A DNA stretch of 32,551 bases from Phenylobacterium sp. CCH9-H3 (GTDB taxonomy: Bacteria > Pseudomonadota > Alphaproteobacteria > Caulobacterales > Caulobacteraceae): positions 1 to 32,551 of the forward strand of contig NZ_LSJI01000281.1 of the NCBI RefSeq assembly GCF_001557235.1, read 5' to 3'. Positions 7,522-15,102 of this stretch are shown in pieces. The translations under genes were made by a program, and so were the position numbers. A model generated the notes under the pieces. The model worked only from the letters and a program-made list of their open reading frames with translations, did not search any database and had not been told where the DNA came from. Position 1 is the stretch's first letter. Every line of letters starts with the position of its first letter.

Positions 7522-8403
7522 ATGTCGGGGGACACCGTGGGTTGGATGCGCAGGCTCGCCGGGGCGGCGGGCGCGATGATCTTGGGACTTGTGGGGACGG
7601 CCCAGGCGGCGCCGGCCATGTGGCGCGTCTCGGACGCCGACAGTCAGGTCTTCCTCTTCGGCACCCTGCACGCGCTGCAGCCAGGCCAGGCCTGGCGCAC
7701 GCCGCTCTACGACGCGGTTCTGGCCCGGGCCGGGACCGTCTGGTTCGAAGCGGACCTGCAGTCGGGCGACCCGGACACCCTGCGACTGCTGGTCCGCCGC
7801 TATGGGGTCGATCCCGACCGGCCGCTCAGCCGCAAGCTGGCGCCCTCCGACCTGGGCGCCCTGGCCCGCCAGACCGATCTGGCTCGGGTGGACCACCTGC
7901 GCCCCTGGGCGGCGGCGCTGATGCTGTCCATGCAGCCCGCCCTGGCGCGCGGCGCCTCGGTGGACAAGGGCGCGGACGCCACCATTACCCGGGCGGCCCG
8001 GGCGGAATCCAAGCGCATCCGCACGTTCGAGACGCTTGAGGATCAAGCCCGCATGTTCGCCAGCCTGCCGGAGGATTCCGAGGTCCGCTATCTGGCCGAC
8101 GTGGTGCGCGAGCGCAGCCGGGGGCCGCGCCTGCGCCTGCCGTTCAAGCCGGCGAGCCTGGAACAAGCCTGGGCCGCGGGAACGCTTGGCGATGCGCACA
8201 TCGCCGACATGCGCAGCGACAATCCGGCCCTCTACGATGTCTTCCTGCGCCGCCGGAACGAGGCCTGGGCCGACCGCCTCGCGGCAGGGATGGCGGGCTC
8301 GGGCGTCGAACTGGTCAACGTGGGCGCCTTCCACCTCGTCGGTCCCGACGGACTGCCGACCCTGCTGGCGGCCCGCGGCTTCCGGGTCGAACGGGTCCAG
8401 TAG
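7522..8403 (+). CDS. TraB/GumN family secreted protein
   Basis: The 293-residue protein has a signal peptide (MRRLAGAAGAMILGLVGTAQAA) and then the TraB/GumN pattern (PF01963): W-R-V-S-D-x-D near the start, the FLFGTLHAL motif with GTLH, a central FETLEDQ segment and a C-terminal VNVGAFHLVGPDGLP with the second conserved His. The family includes the Tiki proteases, which use these conserved residues to hold metal, so a periplasmic metalloprotease is possible; bacterial function is not established. The start at 7522 lacks a good ribosome site. ATG 7546, which gives the signal peptide directly, is an equally good choice. Confidence 0.85.
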   Translation: MSGDTVGWMRRLAGAAGAMILGLVGTAQAAPAMWRVSDADSQVFLFGTLHALQPGQAWRTPLYDAVLARAGTVWFEADLQSGDPDTLRLLVRRYGVDPDRPLSRKLAPSDLGALARQTDLARVDHLRPWAAALMLSMQPALARGASVDKGADATITRAARAESKRIRTFETLEDQARMFASLPEDSEVRYLADVVRERSRGPRLRLPFKPASLEQAWAAGTLGDAHIADMRSDNPALYDVFLRRRNEAWADRLAAGMAGSGVELVNVGAFHLVGPDGLPTLLAARGFRVERVQ

Positions 8404-8407
8404 CCGC

Positions 8408-9325
8408 TCAGGGCACGGCGACGGGCACGGTCATCGGAAAGCCGCCTGCCCGGCTCAGGGCGGAACTCGCGCGCTTGCCCAGCAGGTCCGCCGCCCAGTT
8501 GCCGATCTCGATCAGCTTGCCGAGGTCGTAGCCCGTCTCGAACCCGCCCCGCTCCAGCATGTAGACGAGGTCCTCGGTGCCGATGTTGCCGGTGGCGTTC
8601 GGCGCGAACGGGCAGCCGCCCAGGCCGCCGACGCTGGCGTCCAGGATATCGACGCCCGCCTCCACGCCGGCATAGGCGTTGGCGAGGCCCGTGTTGCGCG
8701 TGTCGTGGAAATGCAGGCGCAGGGGGATGTGGCCGGCGGCCTTCCGCGCCAGCTCCACCCGGCGGCGGACCATCCAGGGGTCGGCCACGCCGATAGTGTC
8801 GGCCAGGGCGATCTCGGCCACGCGCAGGTCGGCGGCCGCCTTCACGATCTCCACCACGCGTTCCTCCGGCACCTCGCCGTCGAAGGGGCAGCCGAACGCC
8901 ACCGAGACGGTGACCGTCACCGGCGGGTCCTCCTTGCGGCGCACGCCCATGATGTTGGCCATGGTGGTGATCTGCTCGTCCACCGAGGCGCCCTGGTTGC
9001 GGATGCCGAAGCCGTCGCTGGCGCACACCACCACGTTCGCCTCGTCGCACCCGGCGTCCAGGCAGCGTTCCCAGCCGCGCAGGTTCAGGACGAGGCCAAT
9101 GCGCGAGCGCCCTTCCTTGCGGGGCAGGGCGGCCATGATTTCTTCGGCGCCGGCCATCTGCGGCACGCGCTTGGGATTGACGAACGAGACCACCTCCATG
9201 CGCCGGGCGCCCGCGGCCTCCAGCCGCTGGATCATCTCCAGCTTCTGGCCCACGTCGAGCAGCGTCTTCTCGTTCTGCAGACCGTCGCGGGGGCCGACCT
9301 CCACGATCTCGATACGCCGGCTCAT
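8408..9325 (-). CDS. mvaB: Hydroxymethylglutaryl-CoA lyase
   Basis: Cleaves HMG-CoA to acetyl-CoA and acetoacetate, the last step of leucine breakdown. The 305-residue protein shows the DRE-TIM metallolyase features: VGPRDGLQNE at 10-19, the metal ligands in LRLHFHDT, and the signature SVGGLGGCPFAPNATGN with the catalytic Cys. The other leucine-degradation genes (isovaleryl-CoA dehydrogenase, methylcrotonyl-CoA carboxylase) are not next to it in this window. The start overlaps the stop of the upstream glycosyltransferase gene (ATGA, 9322-9325), so it is probably co-transcribed and translationally coupled with a gene of unrelated function. The N-terminus starts two residues before RIEIVEVGPRDG, as in the family. 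Confidence 0.94.
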   Translation of the reverse strand: MSRRIEIVEVGPRDGLQNEKTLLDVGQKLEMIQRLEAAGARRMEVVSFVNPKRVPQMAGAEEIMAALPRKEGRSRIGLVLNLRGWERCLDAGCDEANVVVCASDGFGIRNQGASVDEQITTMANIMGVRRKEDPPVTVTVSVAFGCPFDGEVPEERVVEIVKAAADLRVAEIALADTIGVADPWMVRRRVELARKAAGHIPLRLHFHDTRNTGLANAYAGVEAGVDILDASVGGLGGCPFAPNATGNIGTEDLVYMLERGGFETGYDLGKLIEIGNWAADLLGKRASSALSRAGGFPMTVPVAVP

Positions 9326-11001
9326 CGTCTGACCTCGTTCAGGACTTCGGGCGCCACATAGACCCGCAGCGTCATGGGATCACCCTTGGAGTAGTTGATG
9401 CCGCCAACGCTCGCGACCAGCATGGCGGTTCCCGCCCGGGCCTCCAGCGCTTCGCGGAAGGCGGCCTCCTCGCGCTGCTCGACGATGGCTGGGCGGCCCT
9501 CGACGATCGCCTGGGCGGCCTCGGCGGGGCCGTGCAGCTCGGTGGCCGTGCCCAGGGCGAAGACCAGGCTGGGCTCGGCGAAGCCGGCGACGGCCACGGG
9601 GGCCTCGGCGACGCCCTGCCGCGGCAAGAGGCGCGTCTGCTCCAGGGCGTGCTCCAGCCGCGCCGACAGCCACAGCGGATCCAGCCGCGGCGCGAACGCC
9701 GCCGCCAGGGCGCCGTGCGCCAGGATGGCCAGGCCGAGGGCGCCCAGCACCGCCGCCTGCTGCGCCTGTCGGGCCATCAGATAGGCCCCGACCAGCGCCG
9801 CCGCCGCGAACAGGCCGCCGGCCAGCGTCGCCGCCCAGGCGTCCGAGGGATCGCCATAGACGGACAGCAGGTAGAAGACGGCGCCCGCCAAGACCAGGCC
9901 CATCAGCGCCAGCAGCCCGGCGCCCAGCCAGCGCGCGACCGCTCCGATAGGCTCGGCCAGGGCCCGCGCCGCCAGCCAGGCCAGGCCGCCGTAGGCCGGC
10001 ATCAGATAGTGCGGCAGCTTGGTGGGCAGCGCCTCGAACACGATCCAGGCGGGGACCAGCCAGGCAAGGGCGAAGCGGACCCCGGGCTCGGCTCTATGCC
10101 GCCACGCCGCCACCGCCGCGGCCGGCAGCAGCAGGGTCATGGGGAAGGCGAGCAGGGGGGTCAGCAGAAGGTGGTAGCCCGGCGGCGCGCCATGGGTCTC
10201 CTGCCCGCCGGCCAGCTTCGGGGCGAGGTCCGAGCCCACGGCTTCCGACCAGAAGCCGCCATCGGTGGCGACGGTCACCGCCCCGGCCCACGGGCCGACG
10301 ACCGCCAGGACGATGATCAGGCCCCACCACCACCTCAGCCCTGCAAGCCATCCGGTGCGGCGGTCCCAGATCGCCAGGGTGATCATGGCGAAGGCGGCCA
10401 CCATAGGACCGATGGGCCCCTTGATCAGCGTCGAGGCCGCCAGCGCCGCCCAGAAGATCCAGACCGCGCGCCGTCCGGCCGGCTCGCCGCCGCGCTGCGC
10501 GGCGTACAGGCGGCCCAGCGCCGCCAAGGCCAGCGTCGTGGTCCCCGCCAGGGCCGAATCGGTCTTGGCGATGAACGCCTCTGTGGAGACGAGGAGGCAG
10601 CCGCCCAGCAGCGCCCCGGCCAGCAGCGCCGTCCGTCGGTCGAAGAAGCCCGCCGCCCCCCAGGCGCAGGCCGCCGCGGCCAGCATGGCGCCCAACAGCG
10701 AGGGCAGGCGATAGGCCCGGATCTGCCGCGCCTCCGGGCTCGACACCAGGCTCACGCTGGCGGCCTGCAGCCAGTGGATGCCCACCGGCTTCTTGAACCG
10801 CGGGGCGTCCTGGAAACGGATCACGACATAGTCGTCGCTCTCCAGCATCTGCGCCGTGGCTTGGGCGAACCGCGCCTCGTCGCGGTCGAGCGGCGGCATG
10901 GCCACGAGGCCGGGCAGGCCGGCCAGGAAGGCGATGAAGGCGGCGAGCGCCGGCCCCCGCCAACCGCCGCTCCATTTCGTCAGGACCGCATCCAGCGTCA
11001 T
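9322..11001 (-). CDS. ArnT-like lipid-linked glycosyltransferase (GT-C fold)
   Basis: A 559-residue integral membrane protein of the ArnT/PMT type. It starts with a membrane helix at about 17-36, followed by the periplasmic acidic motif PPLDRDEARFAQ (D39, D41, E42), expected to bind the polyprenyl-phosphate donor, and by RFKKPVGIHWLQ, the usual second loop. At least ten further hydrophobic stretches follow, then a C-terminal soluble domain of roughly 140 residues. The family transfers a sugar from undecaprenyl phosphate to lipid A or another envelope acceptor. The donor may come from the divergent DPM1-like enzyme. Genes for Ara4N synthesis (arnA, arnB, arnD) are absent here, so the sugar is unknown. 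Confidence 0.9.
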   Translation of the reverse strand: MTLDAVLTKWSGGWRGPALAAFIAFLAGLPGLVAMPPLDRDEARFAQATAQMLESDDYVVIRFQDAPRFKKPVGIHWLQAASVSLVSSPEARQIRAYRLPSLLGAMLAAAACAWGAAGFFDRRTALLAGALLGGCLLVSTEAFIAKTDSALAGTTTLALAALGRLYAAQRGGEPAGRRAVWIFWAALAASTLIKGPIGPMVAAFAMITLAIWDRRTGWLAGLRWWWGLIIVLAVVGPWAGAVTVATDGGFWSEAVGSDLAPKLAGGQETHGAPPGYHLLLTPLLAFPMTLLLPAAAVAAWRHRAEPGVRFALAWLVPAWIVFEALPTKLPHYLMPAYGGLAWLAARALAEPIGAVARWLGAGLLALMGLVLAGAVFYLLSVYGDPSDAWAATLAGGLFAAAALVGAYLMARQAQQAAVLGALGLAILAHGALAAAFAPRLDPLWLSARLEHALEQTRLLPRQGVAEAPVAVAGFAEPSLVFALGTATELHGPAEAAQAIVEGRPAIVEQREEAAFREALEARAGTAMLVASVGGINYSKGDPMTLRVYVAPEVLNEVRR

Positions 11002-11044
11002 GGGCCGTGCATACCACGATCCTTTCTCACGCCACGTTTTCCGC

Positions 11045-11050
11045 TATGAG
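11045..11050 (+). promoter_or_regulatory. Candidate -10 box of the GT2 gene (leaderless mRNA)
   Basis: TATGAG, inside CGCTATGAG, occupies exactly -12 to -7 relative to the ATG at 11057. It resembles the GCTAN-type -10 of Caulobacter housekeeping promoters. No Shine-Dalgarno sequence precedes the ATG. The -35 is weak. Confidence 0.4.
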
Positions 11051-11056
11051 CGGGCG

Positions 11057-11782
11057 ATGGCTTCCGCGCCCGACATCTCGGTGGTGATCCCCGTCTACGA
11101 CGAGGAGGGCGCGGCGCCCGGCCTGGCGCGCGAGATCGCCGCCGCCTTCGCCGGCCGGTCCTACGAGATGATCTTCGTGGACGACGCCAGCCGAGACGGG
11201 ACACGGGCCGCGCTGAAGGCGCTGGCCGCCGAGATCCCGCAACTGCGCGTGTTGGCTCACCGCCGGAACTCGGGCCAGAGCCGCTCGCTGCGGACCGGCA
11301 TCCTGGCCGCCCGCGCGCCGGTGGTCGTCACCCTGGACGGCGATGGCCAGAACGATCCGGCCGACGGGCCGGCCCTGGTCGACGCGCTGGCGGCGGGCCC
11401 CCCGGAGCTGGCCCTGGTCGGCGGCGAGCGGGTGAAGCGCCAGGACAGCCAGGCCAAGAAGTTCGCGTCCCGGATCGGCAACGGCGTGCGCAAGCGCCTC
11501 TTGAAGGACACGGCCAACGACACCGGTTGCGGCCTCAAGGCCTTCCGGCGCGAGGCGTTCCTGCGGCTTCCGTACTTCGACCACATCCACCGCTACCTGC
11601 CGGCGCTCATGCTGCGCGAGGGCTACCGCGTGGAGTTCCGGCCGGTGAACCATCGCCACCGCCAGACGGGCCAGTCCAAGTACACGAACTTCGGCCGGCT
11701 GGTGGCCTCGCTGTCGGACCTGTTCGGCGTGATGTGGCTCCAGTCGAGGGCCCGCAACCCGGGCGGCGTGGACGAGGTCTAG
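11057..11782 (+). CDS. DPM1-like family 2 glycosyltransferase
   Basis: A GT2 enzyme of 241 residues with the GT-A fold: SVVIPVYDEEG at 8-18, FVDDASRDGT at 40-49 and the metal-binding TLDGDGQND at 92-100. These are the marks of dolichol/undecaprenyl-phosphate sugar synthases (DPM1, ArnC, GtrB), which load a nucleotide sugar onto a lipid phosphate at the inner face of the membrane. It has no C-terminal membrane helices, as in soluble DPM1-type enzymes. Its divergent neighbour is the ArnT-like transferase, which would use the product on the other face. The reading frame is open far upstream, but similarity begins at the ATG at 11057. The stop overlaps the convergent SRPBCC stop. Confidence 0.9.
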   Translation: MASAPDISVVIPVYDEEGAAPGLAREIAAAFAGRSYEMIFVDDASRDGTRAALKALAAEIPQLRVLAHRRNSGQSRSLRTGILAARAPVVVTLDGDGQNDPADGPALVDALAAGPPELALVGGERVKRQDSQAKKFASRIGNGVRKRLLKDTANDTGCGLKAFRREAFLRLPYFDHIHRYLPALMLREGYRVEFRPVNHRHRQTGQSKYTNFGRLVASLSDLFGVMWLQSRARNPGGVDEV

Positions 11783-12180
11783 GCGGGGATCCGGCCCAGC
11801 GTCCGCCCGGCCACGGCGATGCCCGCCGTCATCATCTCCTCCACCATCGGCGCGATCTCTTCCGGCAGGACGTCGGCGATCCAGGTCAGGCGGCTGCGTC
11901 CGGGGCCGAGGTCGGCCACCTGGAAGCTGGCCGAGTGGTGGGTGAACCGCTCGGTCCGCACGGAATAAGCGAGGCGCCGGGCCTCGTGGTCGCAGCCCAG
12001 GAACAGCTCCTTGACAACCATGCCGTTGCCGAAGGTGACCATCCGGGCGCCCGCAATCAGCTCTACATTGGTCACGAACCCTGGGGCGAAGCGGCGGTGC
12101 ACGGCGCCGAAGTCCGCGACGGCGTCCCAGACGGCGTCGGCGGGGGCGTCGATCTCGACGGTCTCGATGATGGTGGTCAT
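11779..12180 (-). CDS. SRPBCC (START-like) family protein
   Basis: A 133-residue single-domain protein that fits the polyketide-cyclase/SRPBCC pattern. It opens with a beta strand (IIETVEIDAPADAVWDAVADFG), the A-x-x-VW-x-x-x-x-DF family hallmark, and follows with G-x-x-R-x-V-x-FGNG, RRLAYSVRT and a beta strand in a GPGRSRLTW context before a long C-terminal helix. Such proteins hold a hydrophobic ligand in a deep cavity; no specific ligand can be deduced. It is cytoplasmic, without a signal peptide. It is convergent with the GT2 gene, sharing a CTAG over both stops. Confidence 0.85.
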   Translation of the reverse strand: MTTIIETVEIDAPADAVWDAVADFGAVHRRFAPGFVTNVELIAGARMVTFGNGMVVKELFLGCDHEARRLAYSVRTERFTHHSASFQVADLGPGRSRLTWIADVLPEEIAPMVEEMMTAGIAVAGRTLGRIPA

Positions 12181-12258
12181 GGGCAGCTCCTTGTCCTGAG
12201 CTGCAATCTGGCGCTCCCGAGCCGGGGGTGCTGGCGGGAATCGGCCGGGGTCACCCGA

Positions 12259-12327
12259 TCAGGTGAAGGCGCTCAGGATCATCGCCACGAGCGCGACGTC
12301 GACGAAACGGGAGAGGAAGAGCAGCAT
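12259..12327 (-). CDS. Possible 22-residue hydrophobic peptide
   Basis: An ATG-to-TGA frame encodes MLLFLSRFVDVALVAMILSAF followed by Thr. Apart from one Arg and one Asp it is hydrophobic throughout, long enough to span a membrane once. It sits in a 213-bp gap between the SRPBCC gene and the HTH gene. No strong Shine-Dalgarno sequence is visible, and short frames arise easily by chance, so this is only a candidate. Confidence 0.25.
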   Translation of the reverse strand: MLLFLSRFVDVALVAMILSAFT

Positions 12328-12393
12328 TTGCCGGTCCGTGGCCGCGGGTTACCAACACGGTTAAGCAAGTCCTGCGCCAACCCAGGTCCGCCC

Positions 12394-12708
12394 ATGGCCC
12401 TCTTCTTCGACGCCCCCTGGTTCGACGGAAAACTCGAGGAGAGAGGCCTGTCGCGCGCCGTTCTGGCGGCCGCGGCCGGCCTGAGCGAGGCCGAACTCGC
12501 CCTGGTCTTCAAGGACCAGCGGGAACTTTCCGCCGGGCAGGTTTCGGCCTTCGCGGAACTTCTGGGCGTCACGCCGGCGGAGATCGCCAATCGGGCCGGG
12601 ATCTCCACGCCCACGCCGGCCGTCTCCCCGGAACAGAGGATCGCGAACCTGGAGCGGCGGGTGACGGCGCTGGAGGCTGAACTCGCGCGGCTGCGCGGCG
12701 ACGACTAG
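12394..12708 (+). CDS. Small XRE-like helix-turn-helix protein with C-terminal coiled coil
   Basis: A 104-residue protein. Residues from about 18 to 60 fit an XRE/Cro-type helix-turn-helix (GLSRAVLAAAAGLSEAELAL, then SAGQVSAFAELLGVTPAEIANRAG). A short Pro/Thr linker follows, and the C-terminus (EQRIANLERRVTALEAELARL) is a leucine-heptad coiled coil suited to dimerisation. It is probably a DNA-binding regulator, although divergent HTH domains can instead bind protein. Its targets are unknown, and it is not next to an obvious operon on its own strand. The ATG at 12394 begins the conserved MALFFDAPWFD segment. The stop overlaps the convergent stop of the next gene at CTAG. Confidence 0.8.
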   Translation: MALFFDAPWFDGKLEERGLSRAVLAAAAGLSEAELALVFKDQRELSAGQVSAFAELLGVTPAEIANRAGISTPTPAVSPEQRIANLERRVTALEAELARLRGDD

Positions 12709-13037
12709 ATGTCTTCGCGCGCCGCCCGGCCCTTGCGGGCGCGGCGATCGTAGCTGCCCGACCATTCGGTGCGGTTGTAGGCGTGCCGGGCGTGGTCCAG
12801 CAGCGAGGCGCCGGCGCGCAGGCCCCGGCGCTCGCCGCCCTGGCCGATGATCTGGGCCGCGAACTCGGCATAGCCGCGGGGACGCTCGTCGCGGAAGGTG
12901 CGCGGCGGCTCCACCGGGCTCACCGGGACCGGCAGGTTGGTCGCGCCCGCGGGCCGGCCCTGCTCGGTCCGGTCGGCTTCGGTCTTCGACGCTCGGCGCG
13001 CCGAGACCGCGCGCTGGATGCGATCAATCCGGGACAT
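12705..13037 (-). CDS. Conserved small protein next to phaR, function unknown
   Basis: A basic, soluble protein of 110 residues without signal peptide or membrane segment. The N-terminus (MSRIDRIQRAVSARRASK) could form a basic helix. A Pro-rich middle leads to a C-terminal part from about residue 58 (YAEFAAQIIGQGGERRGLRAG, then YNRTEWSGSYDRRARKGR), the most structured-looking region. I recall similar small proteins in related alphaproteobacteria but no function. It lies 34 bp downstream of phaR on the same strand, so it may be co-transcribed; a 17-bp palindrome lies in that gap. The start at 13037 is preferred over an in-frame ATG at 13070, which would include the palindrome. Confidence 0.75.
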   Translation of the reverse strand: MSRIDRIQRAVSARRASKTEADRTEQGRPAGATNLPVPVSPVEPPRTFRDERPRGYAEFAAQIIGQGGERRGLRAGASLLDHARHAYNRTEWSGSYDRRARKGRAAREDI

Positions 13038-13048
13038 CGTGTCGCACA

Positions 13049-13065
13049 GCCTGCAATATGCAGGC
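13049..13065. promoter_or_regulatory. 17-bp palindrome in front of the small phaR-linked gene
   Basis: GCCTGCAATATGCAGGC has perfect 7-base arms around ATA. It contains CTGC-N5-GCAG, close to the CTGC-N3-GCAG site at 13744. It may be a second PhaR operator or an RNA hairpin between the two genes; without a T-run it is not a typical terminator. Confidence 0.5.
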
Positions 13066-13071
13066 CGCAAC

Positions 13072-13701
13072 TCAGCCTTTCGCCAGTTTGTCCAGCTGAG
13101 CTTGCATCTCCGCCATCTGCTTGCGCAAGAGGGTTAACGCCTCATCCGAACCGGCATCCGCTTTTGTCGCAGGGGCCGGAGCGGGTTCCTCGGCGCGCTG
13201 GGCGGTGGGCGCATAGGCGAACGGCGAGAACATCTTCATCGCCCGGTCGAAGAGCTGCAGGTTCTGGCGGATCTGGTCTTCGTAGTTCGCGATCCCGCCG
13301 GCCTGGCCGAAGCTGGAGAGCTGGTTGCGCAGCCGCTCCTGCTGCTGGGTGAAGCTGGCCAGCGACAGCTCGAGGTAGCTCGGCAGGAAGGCCTGCATGG
13401 AATTGCCGTAGAAGCTGATCAGCTGCCGCAGGAACTGGATCGGCAGCAGGCTCTGTCCCTGGCTCTCTTCCTCGAAGATGATCTGGGTGAGGACGGTGCG
13501 GGTGATGTCCTCGTTGGTCTTGGCGTCGTAGACCACGAAATCGACACCCTGCTTCACCATCTCGCTCAGGTGCTCGAGGGTGACATAGCTGGACGAGGCG
13601 GTGTTGTAGAGACGCCGGTTGGCGTACTTCTTGATGACGACGCGCTCGCCTCCGGAGGAACTTCCCTGGGCGTCGGCGCCGGTTCCTTGGGTGTCGGCCA
13701 T
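13072..13701 (-). CDS. phaR: Polyhydroxyalkanoate synthesis repressor PhaR
   Basis: PhaR senses PHA granules: it represses phasin and PHA genes when free and leaves DNA when it binds nascent polymer. The 209-residue protein has the N-terminal PHB/PHA accumulation DNA-binding domain at about 20-80 (VVIKKYANRRLYNTASSSYV, VYDAKTNEDITR, LTQIIFEEE) and the following PHB_acc domain (LLPIQFLRQLISFYGNSMQ, and FLPSYLELSLASF). An Ala/Pro linker and a short C-terminal heptad helix (LLRKQMAEMQAQLDKLAKG) follow. It is divergent from phaA-phaB; the gap contains a site that matches the reported CTGC-N3/4-GCAG type of PhaR operator. The start is supported by AAGGA upstream. Confidence 0.95.
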   Translation of the reverse strand: MADTQGTGADAQGSSSGGERVVIKKYANRRLYNTASSSYVTLEHLSEMVKQGVDFVVYDAKTNEDITRTVLTQIIFEEESQGQSLLPIQFLRQLISFYGNSMQAFLPSYLELSLASFTQQQERLRNQLSSFGQAGGIANYEDQIRQNLQLFDRAMKMFSPFAYAPTAQRAEEPAPAPATKADAGSDEALTLLRKQMAEMQAQLDKLAKG

Positions 13702-13743
13702 CCCTAATCCTTCGCGCGGCCTGGCGATGACTCACCGGCCTTT

Positions 13744-13754
13744 CTGCACCGCAG
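13744..13754. promoter_or_regulatory. Candidate PhaR operator
   Basis: CTGCACCGCAG fits the CTGC-N3-GCAG pattern that I recall for PhaR of Paracoccus denitrificans. It lies 43 bp in front of phaR and 122 bp in front of phaA. A second palindrome, GCAATTGC, is at 13791-13798 in the same gap. Placement suggests autoregulation of phaR and control of phaA-phaB. Confidence 0.55.
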
Positions 13755-13875
13755 TATCGCGGATGCGAGCGCATAAGCAAATGGCATCAAGCAATTGCAC
13801 GACCGGCCTTGCCCTCCCCCCGGGTGGGGTTGATAGATGAGGCCTGGATCGTCCCCGGAAACCTCAGGATCCGCC

Positions 13876-15051
13876 ATGAGCGACATCGTCATCGTCTCCG
13901 CCGCCCGCACGCCCGTGGGTTCCTTCAACGGCGCGCTGTCGAGCCTGCCGGCCCATGAGCTGGGCAAGATCGCCATCCAGGCGGCGGTGGAGCGCGCGGG
14001 CATTTCGGCCAGCGACGTGGAAGAGGTGATCATGGGCCAGGTGCTGCAGGCCGGCGCCGGCCAGGGCCCGGCCCGCCAGGCGGCGGTCAATGCGGGGATC
14101 CCGGTGGAGAGCCCGGCCTGGAGCCTCAACCAGCTTTGCGGCTCGGGCCTGCGCGCCGTGGCCCTGGGCGCCCAGCAGATTGCCGAGGGCTCGGCCAAGA
14201 TCGTCATCGCCGGCGGTCAGGAGAGCATGAGCCAGTCGCCGCACGCCCAGAACCTGCGCGGCGGCCAGAAGATGGGCGACCTGGCCTTCGTTGACACCAT
14301 GATCAAAGACGGCCTGTGGGACGCCTTCCACGGCTACCACATGGGCCAGACGGCCGAGAACATCGCCGCCCGCTGGCAGATCACCCGCGAGGACCAGGAC
14401 AAGTTCGCGGTCGCGTCGCAAAATCGCGCCGAGGCCGCCCAGAAGGCCGGGAAGTTCGACGGCGAGATCGCGCCGGTGACCATCAAGGGCCGCAAGGGCG
14501 ACACGGTGGTCGACAAGGACGAATACATCCGCCACGGCGCGACCCTGGAAAGCGTCGCGGGCCTGCGTCCCGCCTTCACCAAGGACGGCTCGGTGACCGC
14601 GGCCAACGCCTCGGGCCTCAACGACGGGGCCGCCGCCCTGGTGCTGATGAGCGCCGACGAGGCCAAGAACCGCGGCCTGACGCCCCTGGCCCGCATCGCC
14701 TCCTGGGCCCATGCCGGCGTGGACCCGGAAATCATGGGCACGGGGCCGATCCCGGCCAGCCGCAAGGCCCTGGAGAAGGCCGGCTGGAAGGTCTCGGACC
14801 TCGACCTGATCGAATCGAACGAGGCCTTCGCCGCGCAGTCGCTGTGCGTGGTGCGCGAACTGGGCCTGGATCCGGACAAGGTGAACGTCAATGGCGGCGC
14901 CATCGCCATCGGTCACCCGATCGGCGCCTCGGGCGCCCGGATCCTCACCACCCTGCTGCACGAGATGAACCGCACCGATGCGACGAAGGGCCTGGCCACG
15001 CTTTGCGTCGGCGGCGGTATGGGTGTCGCAATGTGCGTGGAAAAGGTTTGA
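13876..15051 (+). CDS. phaA: Acetyl-CoA C-acetyltransferase PhaA
   Basis: Beta-ketothiolase that condenses two acetyl-CoA into acetoacetyl-CoA, the first step of poly-3-hydroxybutyrate synthesis. The 391 residues match the biosynthetic thiolase length. The catalytic residues are all present: C88 in [11 protein letters not shown]347 in GHPIGASGA and C377 in LCVGGGMG. The ATG at 13876 begins the usual [17 protein letters not shown]. The same frame is open 13 codons upstream without family similarity. phaB follows 51 bp downstream, and phaR is divergent, so this is a PHA precursor operon. PHA synthase is not in the window. Confidence 0.95.
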   Translation: MSDIVIVSAARTPVGSFNGALSSLPAHELGKIAIQAAVERAGISASDVEEVIMGQVLQAGAGQGPARQAAVNAGIPVESPAWSLNQLCGSGLRAVALGAQQIAEGSAKIVIAGGQESMSQSPHAQNLRGGQKMGDLAFVDTMIKDGLWDAFHGYHMGQTAENIAARWQITREDQDKFAVASQNRAEAAQKAGKFDGEIAPVTIKGRKGDTVVDKDEYIRHGATLESVAGLRPAFTKDGSVTAANASGLNDGAAALVLMSADEAKNRGLTPLARIASWAHAGVDPEIMGTGPIPASRKALEKAGWKVSDLDLIESNEAFAAQSLCVVRELGLDPDKVNVNGGAIAIGHPIGASGARILTTLLHEMNRTDATKGLATLCVGGGMGVAMCVEKV

Positions 15052-15102
15052 TGCCGAACGCCTGAATCAACGGGTGACGGCGGATTAGGGAGAACGACGG
15101 GA

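Noticed and set aside
13619..13840. A 73-codon plus-strand frame over the phaR start and the phaR-phaA gap
   Set aside because: It is antisense to the conserved PhaR N-terminus and continues through the operator region with no family similarity.
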